The notes under the pieces: generated by a model | The model's database searches: none | Seen by the model: only the letters and a program-made list of their open reading frames with translations | What the model was told of the DNA's origin: nothing | Shown: one piece after another, positions 40,138 to 50,241 of the stretch | Layout of the letters: each line of letters starts with the position of its first letter | Position numbering within the stretch: the first letter of the stretch is position 1 | Position numbers and translations under genes: made by a program | NCBI RefSeq assembly: GCF_000420325.1 | Contig: NZ_ATUS01000005.1 | Coordinates: 62,001-126,000, forward strand | Source: Spongiibacter tropicus DSM 19543 | GTDB taxonomy: Bacteria > Pseudomonadota > Gammaproteobacteria > Pseudomonadales > Spongiibacteraceae | Length of the DNA: 64,000 bases | Reading direction: 5' to 3'

Positions 40138-41493
40138 TTACGGCTCGCGTATATCATCAACGTGCACCACGGCACTGCCGTGGGCAAACCGTGCCTGCAA
40201 TGACTCGCCTTTCTGCAAGGTGTCGACATTGCGAACCGCCTTTCCCTGTTCGTTCAGCACAATGGCATAACCGCGATTTAAGGTCTGCTCGGGTCCGAGA
40301 CTGCGCAACTGTGTTTGCAGTGCGGTCAGTCGCTGACGGTGTTGGCGGAGCTGGATCAGCAGGACACTTTGCAGTCGTCGCTGCCATTCCTGCACCGTTT
40401 GCTGACGAGCCAGCAGTTGGCGCTGAGGATTAAGCAGTGCCAATTGTCGTTGCCGTGCCTCAAGTTGCGCACCGCGCTGGCGTTGCCCGACCAGCCACTG
40501 ACGACGCAGGCGAAGCTCAAGTTCATCAAGACGTTGGGCCTGCTCACGCAAACGACTGCGGGGATCGCGGATACGTCCTTGCAGCGTTTGCACTTGTTCG
40601 CCAAGCTGCCGCAAACGGCGGCTGAGAGCCTGTTGCAGTCGTCCGCGCAGTAATTGCAGGCGGGAATTCAGCTCGGCTTGATCAGGGCTGAGCATTTCCG
40701 CCGCGGCCGACGGCGTCGGGGCACGTTGATCGGCGACAAAGTCGGCAATGCTGAAATCCACCTCGTGGCCAACCGCGCTGACCACGGGCAGGGCGGAATC
40801 GAACACGGCCTGAGCCACCACACGTTCATTGAATGGCCACAGGTCTTCCAGTGAGCCGCCGCCGCGGCTCAGCAGTACCACATCGAAGTCCTGCCGACCC
40901 TCACTCGCCAGACGGTTGGCCTGATACAGGGCGCGGGCGATCTGTCCGGCGGCCTGTTCGCCTTGCACCAGCACTGGCAGCAGCGTGATGTTGATTGCCG
41001 GCCAGCGTCGCTGGAGTACGGCGAGGATATCCTGCAATGCGGCGCCAGTGGGCGATGTGATCAGCGCGATATGTTTTACCGGTGAGGGCAGGGGGCGCTT
41101 GCGCTCCGGGTCAAACCAGCCCGCCGCCTGCAGCTCGGCCTTCAGGGCTTCGAAAGCGGCGGCCAGCGCACCGGCCCCGGCAGGCTGCATGCTGTCGACG
41201 ATCAGTTGGTAGTCACCGCGCCCCTCGTAGAGGCTGACTTTGCCACGTACCAGCACCTGCTGCCCCGGCTGTGGCTGAAAATTGACGCGCATATTGCGGT
41301 TGCGAAAGAAGGCACAGCGAATCTGCGCGCGATCGTCTTTCAGCGTGAAGTACCAGTGGCCGGAGCTGGGCCGGGAGAGGGTGGATAACTCGCCGCTGAC
41401 GCTGACCTGGCTGAAGCAATCTTCGAGGAGTTGCTTGGCAAGGCGGTTGAGTTGGCTGACGCTGAGCTGCTGTGGCGATTCTTGTGTAGTCAT
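40138..41493 (-). CDS. xseA: Exodeoxyribonuclease VII large subunit
   Basis: A 451-residue catalytic subunit of exonuclease VII. ATG 41493 is chosen (MTTQESPQQLSVSQLNRLAK); the upstream extension to 41532 is unconserved. N-terminal OB fold, then the catalytic core with SPTGAALQDIL and SRGGGSLEDLWPFNE, and a long coiled-coil C-terminal part rich in Gln/Arg/Leu. It is divergent from guaB. xseB is not in the window. Confidence 0.95.
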   Translation of the reverse strand: MTTQESPQQLSVSQLNRLAKQLLEDCFSQVSVSGELSTLSRPSSGHWYFTLKDDRAQIRCAFFRNRNMRVNFQPQPGQQVLVRGKVSLYEGRGDYQLIVDSMQPAGAGALAAAFEALKAELQAAGWFDPERKRPLPSPVKHIALITSPTGAALQDILAVLQRRWPAINITLLPVLVQGEQAAGQIARALYQANRLASEGRQDFDVVLLSRGGGSLEDLWPFNERVVAQAVFDSALPVVSAVGHEVDFSIADFVADQRAPTPSAAAEMLSPDQAELNSRLQLLRGRLQQALSRRLRQLGEQVQTLQGRIRDPRSRLREQAQRLDELELRLRRQWLVGQRQRGAQLEARQRQLALLNPQRQLLARQQTVQEWQRRLQSVLLIQLRQHRQRLTALQTQLRSLGPEQTLNRGYAIVLNEQGKAVRNVDTLQKGESLQARFAHGSAVVHVDDIREP

Positions 41494-41564
41494 CGCGCAA
41501 TCATACCAAGATATAGCGCTTTTGCCCGCCATAATTGGTTTACTCGGCGCGCCGCATCACTTAA

Positions 41565-43070
<1,506 letters not shown>

Positions 43071-43081
43071 TTTTTCCAAGC

Positions 43082-43110
43082 ACAGGGCGTCGGCAGCGAC
43101 GCCCTGTTTG
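43082..43110 (+). terminator. Hairpin between guaB and guaA
   Basis: Arms ACAGGGCGTC / GACGCCCTGT with a 6-base loop, followed by TTTG. It may attenuate or terminate guaB transcripts before guaA. Confidence 0.55.
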
Positions 43111-43158
43111 CTTAAGGGCTGACCTGCTCAGCGCCCACCCTTCACTAGAGAGAACACT

Positions 43159-44742
43159 GTGTCCACACCCGATATTCACGCCCACCGCCTGCTTATTCTC
43201 GACTTTGGCTCGCAATACACTCAGCTCATCGCCCGTCGCATTCGCGAAATTGGCGTGTACTGTGAAATTCGCGCCTTTGACATCAGTGATGCCGATATCG
43301 ACGAGTTCAACCCCTCGGGCGTCATCCTGGCGGGTGGCCCGGAGTCGGTGACGCAGGCCGGTTCGCCCCGCGCACCAGAAAAAATCTTCGCGCTGGGTAT
43401 TCCGGTACTGGGCATCTGCTACGGTATGCAAACCATGGCCGAGCAAATGGGCGGCAAGGTAGAAGGTTCGCCGGTGCACGAGTTTGGCTATGCGCAGATT
43501 CGTCTCGAAGCGGCCAGTGAACTGACAGCGGATGTGGCCGACCACATCGACAGTGACAGTGGCAAAGCGCTGCTGGATGTATGGATGAGCCACGGCGACA
43601 AAGTGGTCAAACTGCCCGAAGGTTTTGAGGTGCTCGCGTCAACACCGTCTTGCCCGATTGCCGCCATGCAGTGCGAAGCCAAGCGTTTTTACGGCGTGCA
43701 GTTTCATCCGGAAGTGACTCACACTCTGCAGGGCAAGCGGCTGTTTGAACACTTCGTGCACAAGCTCTGTGGCTGCGAAGCGCTGTGGACTCCGGCCAAT
43801 ATTATTCAGGACGCGGTAGAGCGTGTTCGCGAGCAGGTCGGTTCACAGAAAGTGCTGTTGGGCCTGTCCGGCGGTGTCGACAGCTCGGTCGTGGCGGCGC
43901 TGCTGCACAAGGCCATCGGCGATCAGCTCACCTGTGTATTTGTCGATAATGGCCTGCTGCGCAAGAACGAAGGCGATCAGGTCATGGACATGTTTGCCAA
44001 AAATATGGGTGTGAAAGTGATTCGCGCTGATGCGGAGGAGATCTTCCTGTCGAAGCTCGAAGGCGAAGCTGACCCAGAGAAAAAGCGCAAAATTATCGGC
44101 AATACCTTCATTGAAATTTTCGATGAAGAAGCCACCAAGCTGAAAGACGTGCCTTTCCTGGCGCAGGGTACGATCTATCCCGATGTCATCGAGTCGGCGG
44201 CCGCAAAAACCGGCAAAGCCCACGTGATTAAATCGCACCACAACGTTGGTGGCCTGCCTGACGACATGGCTATGGAGCTGGTCGAGCCACTGCGCGAACT
44301 GTTCAAAGACGAAGTGCGCAGAATCGGTCTGGAATTGGGCCTGCCCTACGACATGGTCTACCGTCACCCCTTCCCGGGGCCGGGCTTGGGCGTGCGCATT
44401 CTCGGCGAAGTGAAAAAAGAATATGCCGATATTCTTCGCGAGGCCGATGCCATCTTTATCGAAGAACTGCACAACGCCGACTGGTACCACAAAACCAGCC
44501 AGGCCTTTGCGGTCTTCATTCCCCAGAAATCCGTGGGGGTTGTCGGTGATGCCCGCCGCTACGAATGGGTCATCGCCCTGCGTGCGGTGGAAACCATCGA
44601 CTTCATGACTGCCCGCTGGGCACACCTTCCCTACGAACTTCTGGAAACGGTCTCTAACCGGATTATCAACGAGATCACCCACGTCTCTCGGGTTACCTAC
44701 GACGTCTCCAGTAAGCCGCCTGCGACGATTGAGTGGGAATGA
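43159..44742 (+). CDS. guaA: GMP synthase (glutamine-hydrolysing)
   Basis: Aminates XMP to GMP. It has 527 residues from GTG 43159. Class I glutamine amidotransferase domain with nucleophile Cys87 (GICYGMQ) and late His in [11 protein letters not shown]-pyrophosphatase P-loop SGGVDSS near residue 236, and a C-terminal dimerisation domain ending IEWE. The final codons ATT GAG TGG GAA TGA form the island's attL core, so the present 3' end is probably supplied by the island while preserving the protein sequence. Confidence 0.97.
   Translation: MSTPDIHAHRLLILDFGSQYTQLIARRIREIGVYCEIRAFDISDADIDEFNPSGVILAGGPESVTQAGSPRAPEKIFALGIPVLGICYGMQTMAEQMGGKVEGSPVHEFGYAQIRLEAASELTADVADHIDSDSGKALLDVWMSHGDKVVKLPEGFEVLASTPSCPIAAMQCEAKRFYGVQFHPEVTHTLQGKRLFEHFVHKLCGCEALWTPANIIQDAVERVREQVGSQKVLLGLSGGVDSSVVAALLHKAIGDQLTCVFVDNGLLRKNEGDQVMDMFAKNMGVKVIRADAEEIFLSKLEGEADPEKKRKIIGNTFIEIFDEEATKLKDVPFLAQGTIYPDVIESAAAKTGKAHVIKSHHNVGGLPDDMAMELVEPLRELFKDEVRRIGLELGLPYDMVYRHPFPGPGLGVRILGEVKKEYADILREADAIFIEELHNADWYHKTSQAFAVFIPQKSVGVVGDARRYEWVIALRAVETIDFMTARWAHLPYELLETVSNRIINEITHVSRVTYDVSSKPPATIEWE
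44728..44742 (+). other. attL core (end of guaA)
   Basis: ATTGAGTGGGAATGA, the last codons and stop of guaA. Related cores at 57089 and 60381 read ATAGAGTGGGAGTGA and ATAGAGTGGGAGTAG. The crossover is inferred to lie within GAGTGGGA. Confidence 0.8.
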
Positions 44743-44788
44743 TCCCGCGTCTGGCACGTTCAGGCATCTGAAGGCATAAAAAGCCGCT

Positions 44789-44814
44789 AAGCCCGCGTAA
44801 TTGCGGGCTTTTTT
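44789..44814 (+). terminator. Terminator now serving guaA (island-borne)
   Basis: AAGCCCGC / GCGGGCTT arms followed by TTTT, 47 bases past the guaA stop and right of the attL core, hence island sequence. Confidence 0.85.
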
Positions 44815-44919
44815 GTGGTTTCGTCTGGCATGGCCTGGCAACTGAAGGAAGCGCCAAGCACCGTTTGAGCATGGCATTAAAGCTGGTACTATCGACTGAC
44901 GATGCCATGATGGAAGCCG

Positions 44920-45023
44920 ATACCATGCAGCTCTTTTTTATATTGTCATGGTATTGAAATTTAATAAGTTGTTGTTATATATAGAAAAAACACCATAAAT
45001 TTGACGTTTTTTCAGCATGGTAT
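44920..45023. repeat. CATGGTAT repeats, likely integrase arm sites (left)
   Basis: CATGGTAT occurs at 44947 and 45016 and inverted at 44920, in an AT-rich stretch between attL and int. The same octamer occurs as pairs near both right-hand cores. Role as Int or Xis arm-binding sites, or as int operators, is inferred. Confidence 0.55.
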
Positions 45024-45047
45024 CGAAAACGAAGAAGGACAAGGTAC

Positions 45048-46244
45048 ATGCTGACCGATACCAAGCTGCGCAATCTCAAGCCCAGGGACAAGCTCTACAA
45101 GGTGAATGACCGGGATGGCCTGTATGTGGCTGTCACGCCTGCTGGTGCTGTTTCGTTCCGCTACAACTACTCGCTCAATGGGCGGCAGGAAACCATCACC
45201 TTTGGTCGTTATGGCGTCGGTGGCATCACCTTGGCAGAAGCCCGAGAGCAGTTAGGTGACGCCAAGAAGATGGTTGCGGCGGGCAAGTCACCGGCCAAGG
45301 AGAAGGCCCGCGACAAGGCGCGGGTCAAGGATGCGGAGACGTTCGGTGCCTGGGCGGAGAAGTGGCTGCGCGGTTACCAGATGGCCGACTCCACACGCGA
45401 CATGCGCCGTTCGGTCTATGAGCGCGAGCTGAAGCCGAAATTCAGCAATCAGAAGCTGGTGGAGATCACCCATGAGGACTTGCGAGCGCTGACCGATGCC
45501 ATCGTCGAGCGAGGCGCACCGGCCACCGCCGTTCATGTGCGTGAAATCGTTATGCAAGTGTTTCGCTGGGCAACCGAGCGTGGGCAGAAGGTCGAAAACC
45601 CGGCGGAGCTGGTGCGGCCAACCAGCATTGCCCGATTCGAGCCGCGCGACCGAGCGCTGACACCAGAAGAAATCGGGTTGATGTATCAGTACATGGAGCG
45701 GGTGGGTACAAGCCCAACAAATCGTGCGGCGGCCAAGCTGCTTTTGCTGACCATGGTGCGCAAAAGCGAGCTGACCAATGCGACCTGGAGCGAGATCAAT
45801 TTCAGCGAAGCGCTGTGGACGATTCCAAAGGAGCGGATGAAGCGCCGTAATCCGCACCTGGTATTCCTGTCCCAGCAGGCTCTGGATATTTTCATTGCCC
45901 TGAAAACCTTTGCAGGTGGTTCCGACTTCGTTCTGCCATCACGGTACGACTCGGATGCGCCGATGAGCGCTGCCACACTCAACCAGGTGCTGACCCTGAC
46001 CTACAAAGCGGCGCAGAAAGACGGGAAGTCGCTGGCCAAGTTCGGGCCGCATGACTTGCGGCGCACAGCCAGCACGCTGCTGCATGAGGCTGGCTACAAC
46101 ACCGACTGGATCGAGAAGTGCTTGGCGCATGAGCAGAAGGGCGTGAGAGCGGTCTACAACAAGGCTGAGTACCGCGAGCAGCGAGCGGCGATGTTGCAGG
46201 ATTGGGCGGATATGATCGACGAATGGACTGTTGGGAGCCGCTGA
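45048..46244 (+). CDS. int: Island tyrosine integrase (P4-type)
   Basis: A 398-residue site-specific recombinase that integrates and, with a directionality factor, excises the island at guaA. N-terminal DUF4102 arm-binding domain (DRDGLYVAVTPAGAVSFRY, residues ~1-85), core-binding domain to about 195, and catalytic domain with Arg in TMVRKSEL, HDLRRTA near 327, AHEQKGV and the nucleophile Tyr in VYNKAEY. All catalytic residues are intact. It starts at ATG 45048 after GAAGAAGGACAAGGTAC. The AlpA-like gene 1.1 kb downstream could supply excision control. Confidence 0.95.
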   Translation: MLTDTKLRNLKPRDKLYKVNDRDGLYVAVTPAGAVSFRYNYSLNGRQETITFGRYGVGGITLAEAREQLGDAKKMVAAGKSPAKEKARDKARVKDAETFGAWAEKWLRGYQMADSTRDMRRSVYERELKPKFSNQKLVEITHEDLRALTDAIVERGAPATAVHVREIVMQVFRWATERGQKVENPAELVRPTSIARFEPRDRALTPEEIGLMYQYMERVGTSPTNRAAAKLLLLTMVRKSELTNATWSEINFSEALWTIPKERMKRRNPHLVFLSQQALDIFIALKTFAGGSDFVLPSRYDSDAPMSAATLNQVLTLTYKAAQKDGKSLAKFGPHDLRRTASTLLHEAGYNTDWIEKCLAHEQKGVRAVYNKAEYREQRAAMLQDWADMIDEWTVGSR

Positions 46245-46276
46245 TTTTTTTAGCCGCTAAAATTTCCCTTGGAGTT
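46245..46276. promoter_or_regulatory. TTTAGCCGCTAAA palindrome between convergent genes
   Basis: A 13-base palindrome at 46249-46261 recurs as TTTAGCGGCTAAA at 50615-50627 after traJ. It may be an operator, terminator element or a module-boundary scar. Confidence 0.35.
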
Positions 46277-47254
46277 CTACTTCTTCAAGTGGAATGCGTT
46301 AGGAATTAGTGCCAATGCCTTGGACACGGCTTGGCGTCCGATGCCAAGCCTTCGAGCAATCTCCGACTGATTGAATCCAGAGTGCTGGAGTACCAGCATC
46401 TGTTTTTTACGATCCGATAGTTTTGAATCCGCCATTAAGCGGGCCTGATTGCGTAGTTCTGCTTTGTCGGCTGGCTGGACGGTCTGCGCCAACATGTAGT
46501 GGTAGAAATAGCTATCCACCAACGGGTCGCCGGATGCCGCCTGTGGCGTAGATCGTCTTGCGCATTGGCGGTTAAGCCTGGCAAGTTCGAGGTTGAAGTG
46601 CATATGAGATCTTTTGGCTTGGCGATATGCCGGATTCCATTCGCCATTTGCTAGCTTCGGACGGTGCTCAGCGCAAAACTGGTGGCTGAGTTCAAGCTTT
46701 CGATGGTCTTCCAGCTCAGCATCATTGATCTGTTCGTCAGCTACCGTCGCCATGAAGGATGCAAACTCGGTCAAGTTTCCACAGAAATCGCAAAAACCAT
46801 GCTTTCGTTGGCTATTCAGGTTGACTCCACTTGTCGACGCTGACTTTTTCGGACGTTTGCATGCACAGTCCCAAACCAGTCCGACTAAAGATTCTAGGGT
46901 GGCGACAAAGCGCTGGTCTCTTGGGGTTTGCTTATCCTCTGTCTTGATGAATTGGCGCAGCAACTGACGCTGCACACGAACCATCGCCTCGAATCCCACC
47001 AGTCGGATGATTGCGCTGAAAGCTACGCCTGTACCAGCGCCAGGGATATAGCCGCTATAGCTCCCAGGAAGAGCTGCCATGTAGGCCGTCACGGCGGGGT
47101 CGATCACTTCTTCGATCAATCGAATGATGGGGTAGCGCCGCGAGGATACGGAGTACGGCTGCCATCGCTCCTCAAACTGTTTAAGAGCTTCTGAGGTGCA
47201 TGGGTCGCAATTTTCCCATATGACGATTTTTGGCTCATTCTTCATGTCAACCAT
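46277..47254 (-). CDS. Island HTH regulator with cysteine pairs (unknown family)
   Basis: About 325 residues; starts at ATG 47254 or 47245 are more likely than TTG 47263. The C-terminal 45 residues form a clear helix-turn-helix (LQHSGFNQSEIARRLGIGRQ). The middle holds CDFCGNL and FCAEHRP with an earlier CACKRP, a possible metal site. I do not recognise the N-terminal family. It is divergent from the AlpA-like gene. The gap contains AGCCAA-TTAT-TTGGCT, a palindrome suited to autoregulation. A role as master repressor of the island is inferred from position only. Confidence 0.6.
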   Translation of the reverse strand: MVDMKNEPKIVIWENCDPCTSEALKQFEERWQPYSVSSRRYPIIRLIEEVIDPAVTAYMAALPGSYSGYIPGAGTGVAFSAIIRLVGFEAMVRVQRQLLRQFIKTEDKQTPRDQRFVATLESLVGLVWDCACKRPKKSASTSGVNLNSQRKHGFCDFCGNLTEFASFMATVADEQINDAELEDHRKLELSHQFCAEHRPKLANGEWNPAYRQAKRSHMHFNLELARLNRQCARRSTPQAASGDPLVDSYFYHYMLAQTVQPADKAELRNQARLMADSKLSDRKKQMLVLQHSGFNQSEIARRLGIGRQAVSKALALIPNAFHLKK

Positions 47255-47331
47255 TTTAGCCAATTATTTGGCTGAATCAAGCTGTATTGCTAGGCACCAT
47301 AAGGCATTCGTTAGCAACTGGATGCCAAGCT
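47255..47331. promoter_or_regulatory. Divergent control region, copy 1 of a duplicated leader
   Basis: Contains the palindrome AGCCAATTATTTGGCT at 47258-47273 and a ~95-base sequence repeated upstream of trbJ (50632-50721), including GCTAGGCACCATAAGGCATT in both. Copies share roughly 80 per cent of bases by eye. Both end at ATGCAAAC, the first codons of the downstream gene. Confidence 0.6.
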
Positions 47332-47559
47332 ATGCAAACAACAGAAAACATGGTGCTCATCAACAGGAAGAAACTCTTGGAGATGATCCCACTATCTTCA
47401 AGAACGATTTACAACCTGGAGCAACGAGGAGAATTTCCACGCCGTATCGCGCTCACCAGTAGGAATGTTGCCTGGGATTTGTCAGAGGTAGAGAGTTGGA
47501 TTGAGGCTCGTAAGTCGTCTGGTGCTCAGGCGGCTCGACCTGGCCCTGTAGAGGGCTAG
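47332..47559 (+). CDS. AlpA-like HTH regulator
   Basis: A 75-residue DNA-binding protein from ATG 47332 (MQTTENMVLINRKKLLEMI); an upstream TTG at 47287 would put coding sequence into the duplicated leader. The motif LSSRTIYNLEQRGEFPRRIAL is an MerR/AlpA-like winged helix typical of phage P4 Alp and island excisionases. It precedes repA by four bases. Likely role: control of int or excision, and of the rep genes. The evidence is family-level. Confidence 0.75.
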   Translation: MQTTENMVLINRKKLLEMIPLSSRTIYNLEQRGEFPRRIALTSRNVAWDLSEVESWIEARKSSGAQAARPGPVEG

Positions 47560-47563
47560 CTAT

Positions 47564-48391
47564 ATGGCTCTTGACCTGATGGCGGCTTTCACAGAATTGC
47601 CGCCGCCTATTGATTACGTTCTGCCTAACATGGTTGCGGGTACTGTTGGTGCTCTTGTGTCGCCTGGTGGGGCTGGCAAATCCATGCTGGCTTTGCAATT
47701 GGCAGCGCAAATTGCCGGCGGGCCTGATTTGCTTGAAATAGGCGAGTTTCCCACGGGGCAAGTGGTCTATCTGCCCGCTGAAGATCCACCGTCGGCTATT
47801 CACCATCGTCTGCACGCCCTTGGGGCGCACCTCAGTACCGCAGAACGGCAAGCCGTGGCTGATGGTTTGCTCATTGAACCCTTGATCGGTAAGTGCCCCA
47901 ATATCATGGTTTCTAGCTGGTTCGATGCTCTCAATCGAGCCGCTGAAGGTCGTCGCCTGATGATCCTGGACACCTTACGACGTTTCCACATCGAGGAGGA
48001 GAACGCCAGTGGGCCGATGGCGCAGGTTATTGGGCGCATGGAGGCCATAGCCGCTGATACAGGTTGTTCTATCGTATTTCTGCACCACGCGAGCAAAAGC
48101 GCAGCCATGATGGGTTCGGGCGATCAACAGCAGGCCAGTCGTGGATCGTCCGTATTGGTCGATAACATCCGTTGGCAATCGTACCTATCCGGCATGACGC
48201 AAGGCGAGGCCGAGATATTGGGGGTCGATGATTGTCAGCGCGGGTATTTTGTCCGCTTTGGCGTCAGCAAGGCCAACTATGGCGCACCTTTTCAAGAACT
48301 CTGGTTTAGACGGCACGACGGCGGCGTGTTGAAGCCTGCTGTACTGGAGCGGCAGTGCAAGGTGAAAAGGAGGTCGCGTGAAGAAGCCTAA
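47564..48391 (+). CDS. repA: RepA-like replicative helicase (RSF1010 type)
   Basis: A 275-residue RecA-fold ATPase. Walker A is SPGGAGKSMLAL near residues 33-44, Walker B LMILDTLRRF near 132, and a conserved HHASKSAAM near 170. It resembles the hexameric RepA helicase of IncQ plasmids in size and motif order. It overlaps repC by 14 bases. With RepC and the iterons it may allow the excised island to replicate. No primase (RepB) gene is present, so host primase or another strategy would be needed. Confidence 0.82.
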   Translation: MALDLMAAFTELPPPIDYVLPNMVAGTVGALVSPGGAGKSMLALQLAAQIAGGPDLLEIGEFPTGQVVYLPAEDPPSAIHHRLHALGAHLSTAERQAVADGLLIEPLIGKCPNIMVSSWFDALNRAAEGRRLMILDTLRRFHIEEENASGPMAQVIGRMEAIAADTGCSIVFLHHASKSAAMMGSGDQQQASRGSSVLVDNIRWQSYLSGMTQGEAEILGVDDCQRGYFVRFGVSKANYGAPFQELWFRRHDGGVLKPAVLERQCKVKRRSREEA

Positions 48392-49262
48392 GCATGACCT
48401 GACCCACGTTCGACATGATCCCGCGCACTGTTTGGCACCTGGCCTATTTCGCAGCCTCAAGCGTGGCGAGCGCAAACGGGGCAAGCTGGACGTGACCTAC
48501 ACCTTTGGTGAAGACGAATCCATGCGCTTCGTTGGTTTCGAACCTCTTGGGGCCGATGACATGCGCCTTCTGCAAGGCATCGTGGCCCTTGGCGGGCCGA
48601 ACGGCATCTTGCTGACCCCGGAACCGACCAGTGAGACCGGGCGGCAGCTACGGCTATTCCTTGAGCCCCGTTTCGAAGCCATTGAGCAAGACGGCTTGGT
48701 TGTCCGTGAGAGTCTGACTAAGCTGCTTTCAGAAACGGGCATGACGGACAGCGGCGACAACATCAAGGCGCTCAAAGCTAGCCTGCTACGCATGTCGAAC
48801 GTCACCATTCTTGTGACGAAGGGCCGGCGGCAAGCCGCGTTCCATCTGATGAGCCACGCCTTTGACGAAGCGGACGGTAGGCTATGGGTTGCCCTGAATC
48901 CGCGCATTGCCGAAGCGATCCTGGGGCATCGTCCATATGCCCGTATCGACATGGCGGAAGTGCGGGTGCTACAGACTGACCCGGCACGGTTGATGCACCA
49001 ACGGCTATGCGGCTGGATCGACCCTGGCAAATCCGGGCGCGTGGAGCTGGGCACGCTTTGCGGCTATGTATGGCCAGATGAAGTCACCAACCCCAACACA
49101 CTTAAAACACGCCGCCAGACCGCTCGCAAGGCACTGGCCGAGCTTGCCGCCGTGGGCTGGATAGTAAACGAGTACGCCAAGGGAAAATGGGAAATCAAGA
49201 GGCCTGGCCACACGGCAACAGCACCTGTTCACCGTCGTAACACCACCCGCCTACCGTCGTAA
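48378..49262 (+). CDS. repC: RepC-like replication initiator (RSF1010 type)
   Basis: A 294-residue initiator starting at GTG 48378 with AAAAGGAGG eight bases upstream. N-terminal PAHCLAPGLFRSLKRGERKRG and mid-region ARIDMAEVRVLQTDPARLMHQRL resemble RSF1010 RepC, which binds oriV iterons. Winged-helix content is expected. The stop lies inside the second of three 22-base iterons, so the gene and its target are fused, suggesting autoregulation or origin use. Confidence 0.82.
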   Translation: MKKPKHDLTHVRHDPAHCLAPGLFRSLKRGERKRGKLDVTYTFGEDESMRFVGFEPLGADDMRLLQGIVALGGPNGILLTPEPTSETGRQLRLFLEPRFEAIEQDGLVVRESLTKLLSETGMTDSGDNIKALKASLLRMSNVTILVTKGRRQAAFHLMSHAFDEADGRLWVALNPRIAEAILGHRPYARIDMAEVRVLQTDPARLMHQRLCGWIDPGKSGRVELGTLCGYVWPDEVTNPNTLKTRRQTARKALAELAAVGWIVNEYAKGKWEIKRPGHTATAPVHRRNTTRLPS

Positions 49263-49296
49263 CGTCACCCTTTCACCGTCGTAACGCCACCCGTCC
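49231..49296 (+). repeat. Three 22-bp iterons at the end of repC
   Basis: ACCGTCGTAAC begins at 49231, 49253 and 49275, exactly 22 bases apart, each followed by a variant of RYCACCC. Spacing of two helical turns and position next to repC mark a candidate oriV. Confidence 0.8.
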
Positions 49297-49670
49297 CGAT
49301 CTGGAAAACCCAGGTGGGGCAAGGCTTTGCGGGGAGTTTGAGAAATCGATCCAAGATTATCTAAAGATAATCCATCATGCGCGGTGCAGCTCGCGCCTTG
49401 AGGGCGCGTTCTGACCTTGCCACTAAAGCCCTGGCGGGCTTTCTCAATCGGCCATAGGCCGATGGTTTAACGCCAAGAAGAGAATATGTATTCAGTGGCT
49501 TCTAAAACGCCTTGTGAGAGACGAAGGCAAGCGGGGTGTCTTACCTATGCGCTGAAGCCGAAACGGCGTCTAACAACGCTGGAGGGCCGCTGTGCGTGCT
49601 TATGGGTTATCTGTACCGAACCTTATCTCAAAAATTGAAATGGCTAAGCGATGCCCATCCGTTCGGTAAG
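49297..49670. other. Non-coding replication region, part 1
   Basis: No convincing gene. It contains the perfect inverted repeat GATTATC-TAAA-GATAATC (49355-49372) close to the iterons, and otherwise GC-mixed sequence without recognised signals. Confidence 0.5.
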
Positions 49671-49700
49671 AATAATAAGAAGATTATTATTCTTATTATT
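49671..49700. repeat. AT-only 11-bp inverted repeat
   Basis: Arms AATAATAAGAA (49671-49681) and TTCTTATTATT (49690-49700) are perfectly complementary with an 8-base loop. It is very AT-rich within GC-richer sequence; it could be a DNA-unwinding or single-strand initiation element, or a terminator. Confidence 0.6.
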
Positions 49701-49940
49701 ACCAAGCAGGAATGAACCATGCGTGCTGGATGCGCGTCGCTAGTAACCTGCGTGAAGGTGTCAACATCCGAAAAGGTTGCCCCTCAAGTATCAATACGTC
49801 GCCTTAGTGGTATGACGGGAGGGGAGGCGAATTTCTTGTGTTCATTGACACTTGAGGGGCGGGCTATGCCTTCCTTCTTGGCGTCCAACTCGCCCCGTTG
49901 GGGCGAACGGCGTTTTTCGATTTCTAGCTATTCTGGACTT

Positions 49941-50013
49941 CGATTTAAGGCCGATTTAACAGCGATTATTAAGCGACCACGCCGATTACATGCCGATTCT
50001 TTGGCGATTATGA
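49941..50013 (+). repeat. Helically phased 11-bp CGATT repeats
   Basis: CGATT starts at 49941, 49952, 49963, 49983, 49994 and 50005, with a degenerate CGACC at 49974. Steps are 11 bases except one of 9. A further CGATT is at 49918. The array lies between the AT hairpin and oriT. Phasing suggests a protein-binding array. Confidence 0.65.
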
Positions 50014-50094
50014 GCATGTTGCTAAGAATCGGTATTTGTTTGACGATAAAACGCCTCGCATTCGATATCCACTAGATTTGCAATAGTGGCTGGG

Positions 50095-50241
50095 ATGCGG
50101 GCAGGATGGGTGAAGTAGGCCCACCCGCAAGCGGGTCGCCCTTCTTCACTGTCCCTTATTCGCGCCGTGGGCACTCAACGGGAATCCTGCCCTGCGGGGC
50201 TGGTCGGCTACCGCCGGCAGAGACGAAAGCGAGGTTGAACG
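50095..50241. other. oriT: RP4/IncP-like origin of transfer (oriT)
   Basis: On the minus strand CTTCACCCATCCTG precedes CCCGC, matching the RP4 nic region (CTATCCTG^CCCGG); the cleavage equivalent lies between 50102 and 50101. Next to it is the imperfect inverted repeat GTGAAGTAGGCCCACCCGC ... GCGGGTCGCCCTTCTTCAC, the TraJ-binding repeat in RP4, and then GTCCCTTATTCGC and CAACGGGAATCCTGC, also recalled from RP4 oriT. traJ follows immediately, as in RP4. Confidence 0.85.

Noticed and set aside
49719-50075. Open frame of 118 codons between the AT hairpin and oriT
   Set aside because: Basic, serine-rich, no recognisable domain, and it covers the phased repeat array, so it is more likely non-coding despite an AGGAA site before its ATG.
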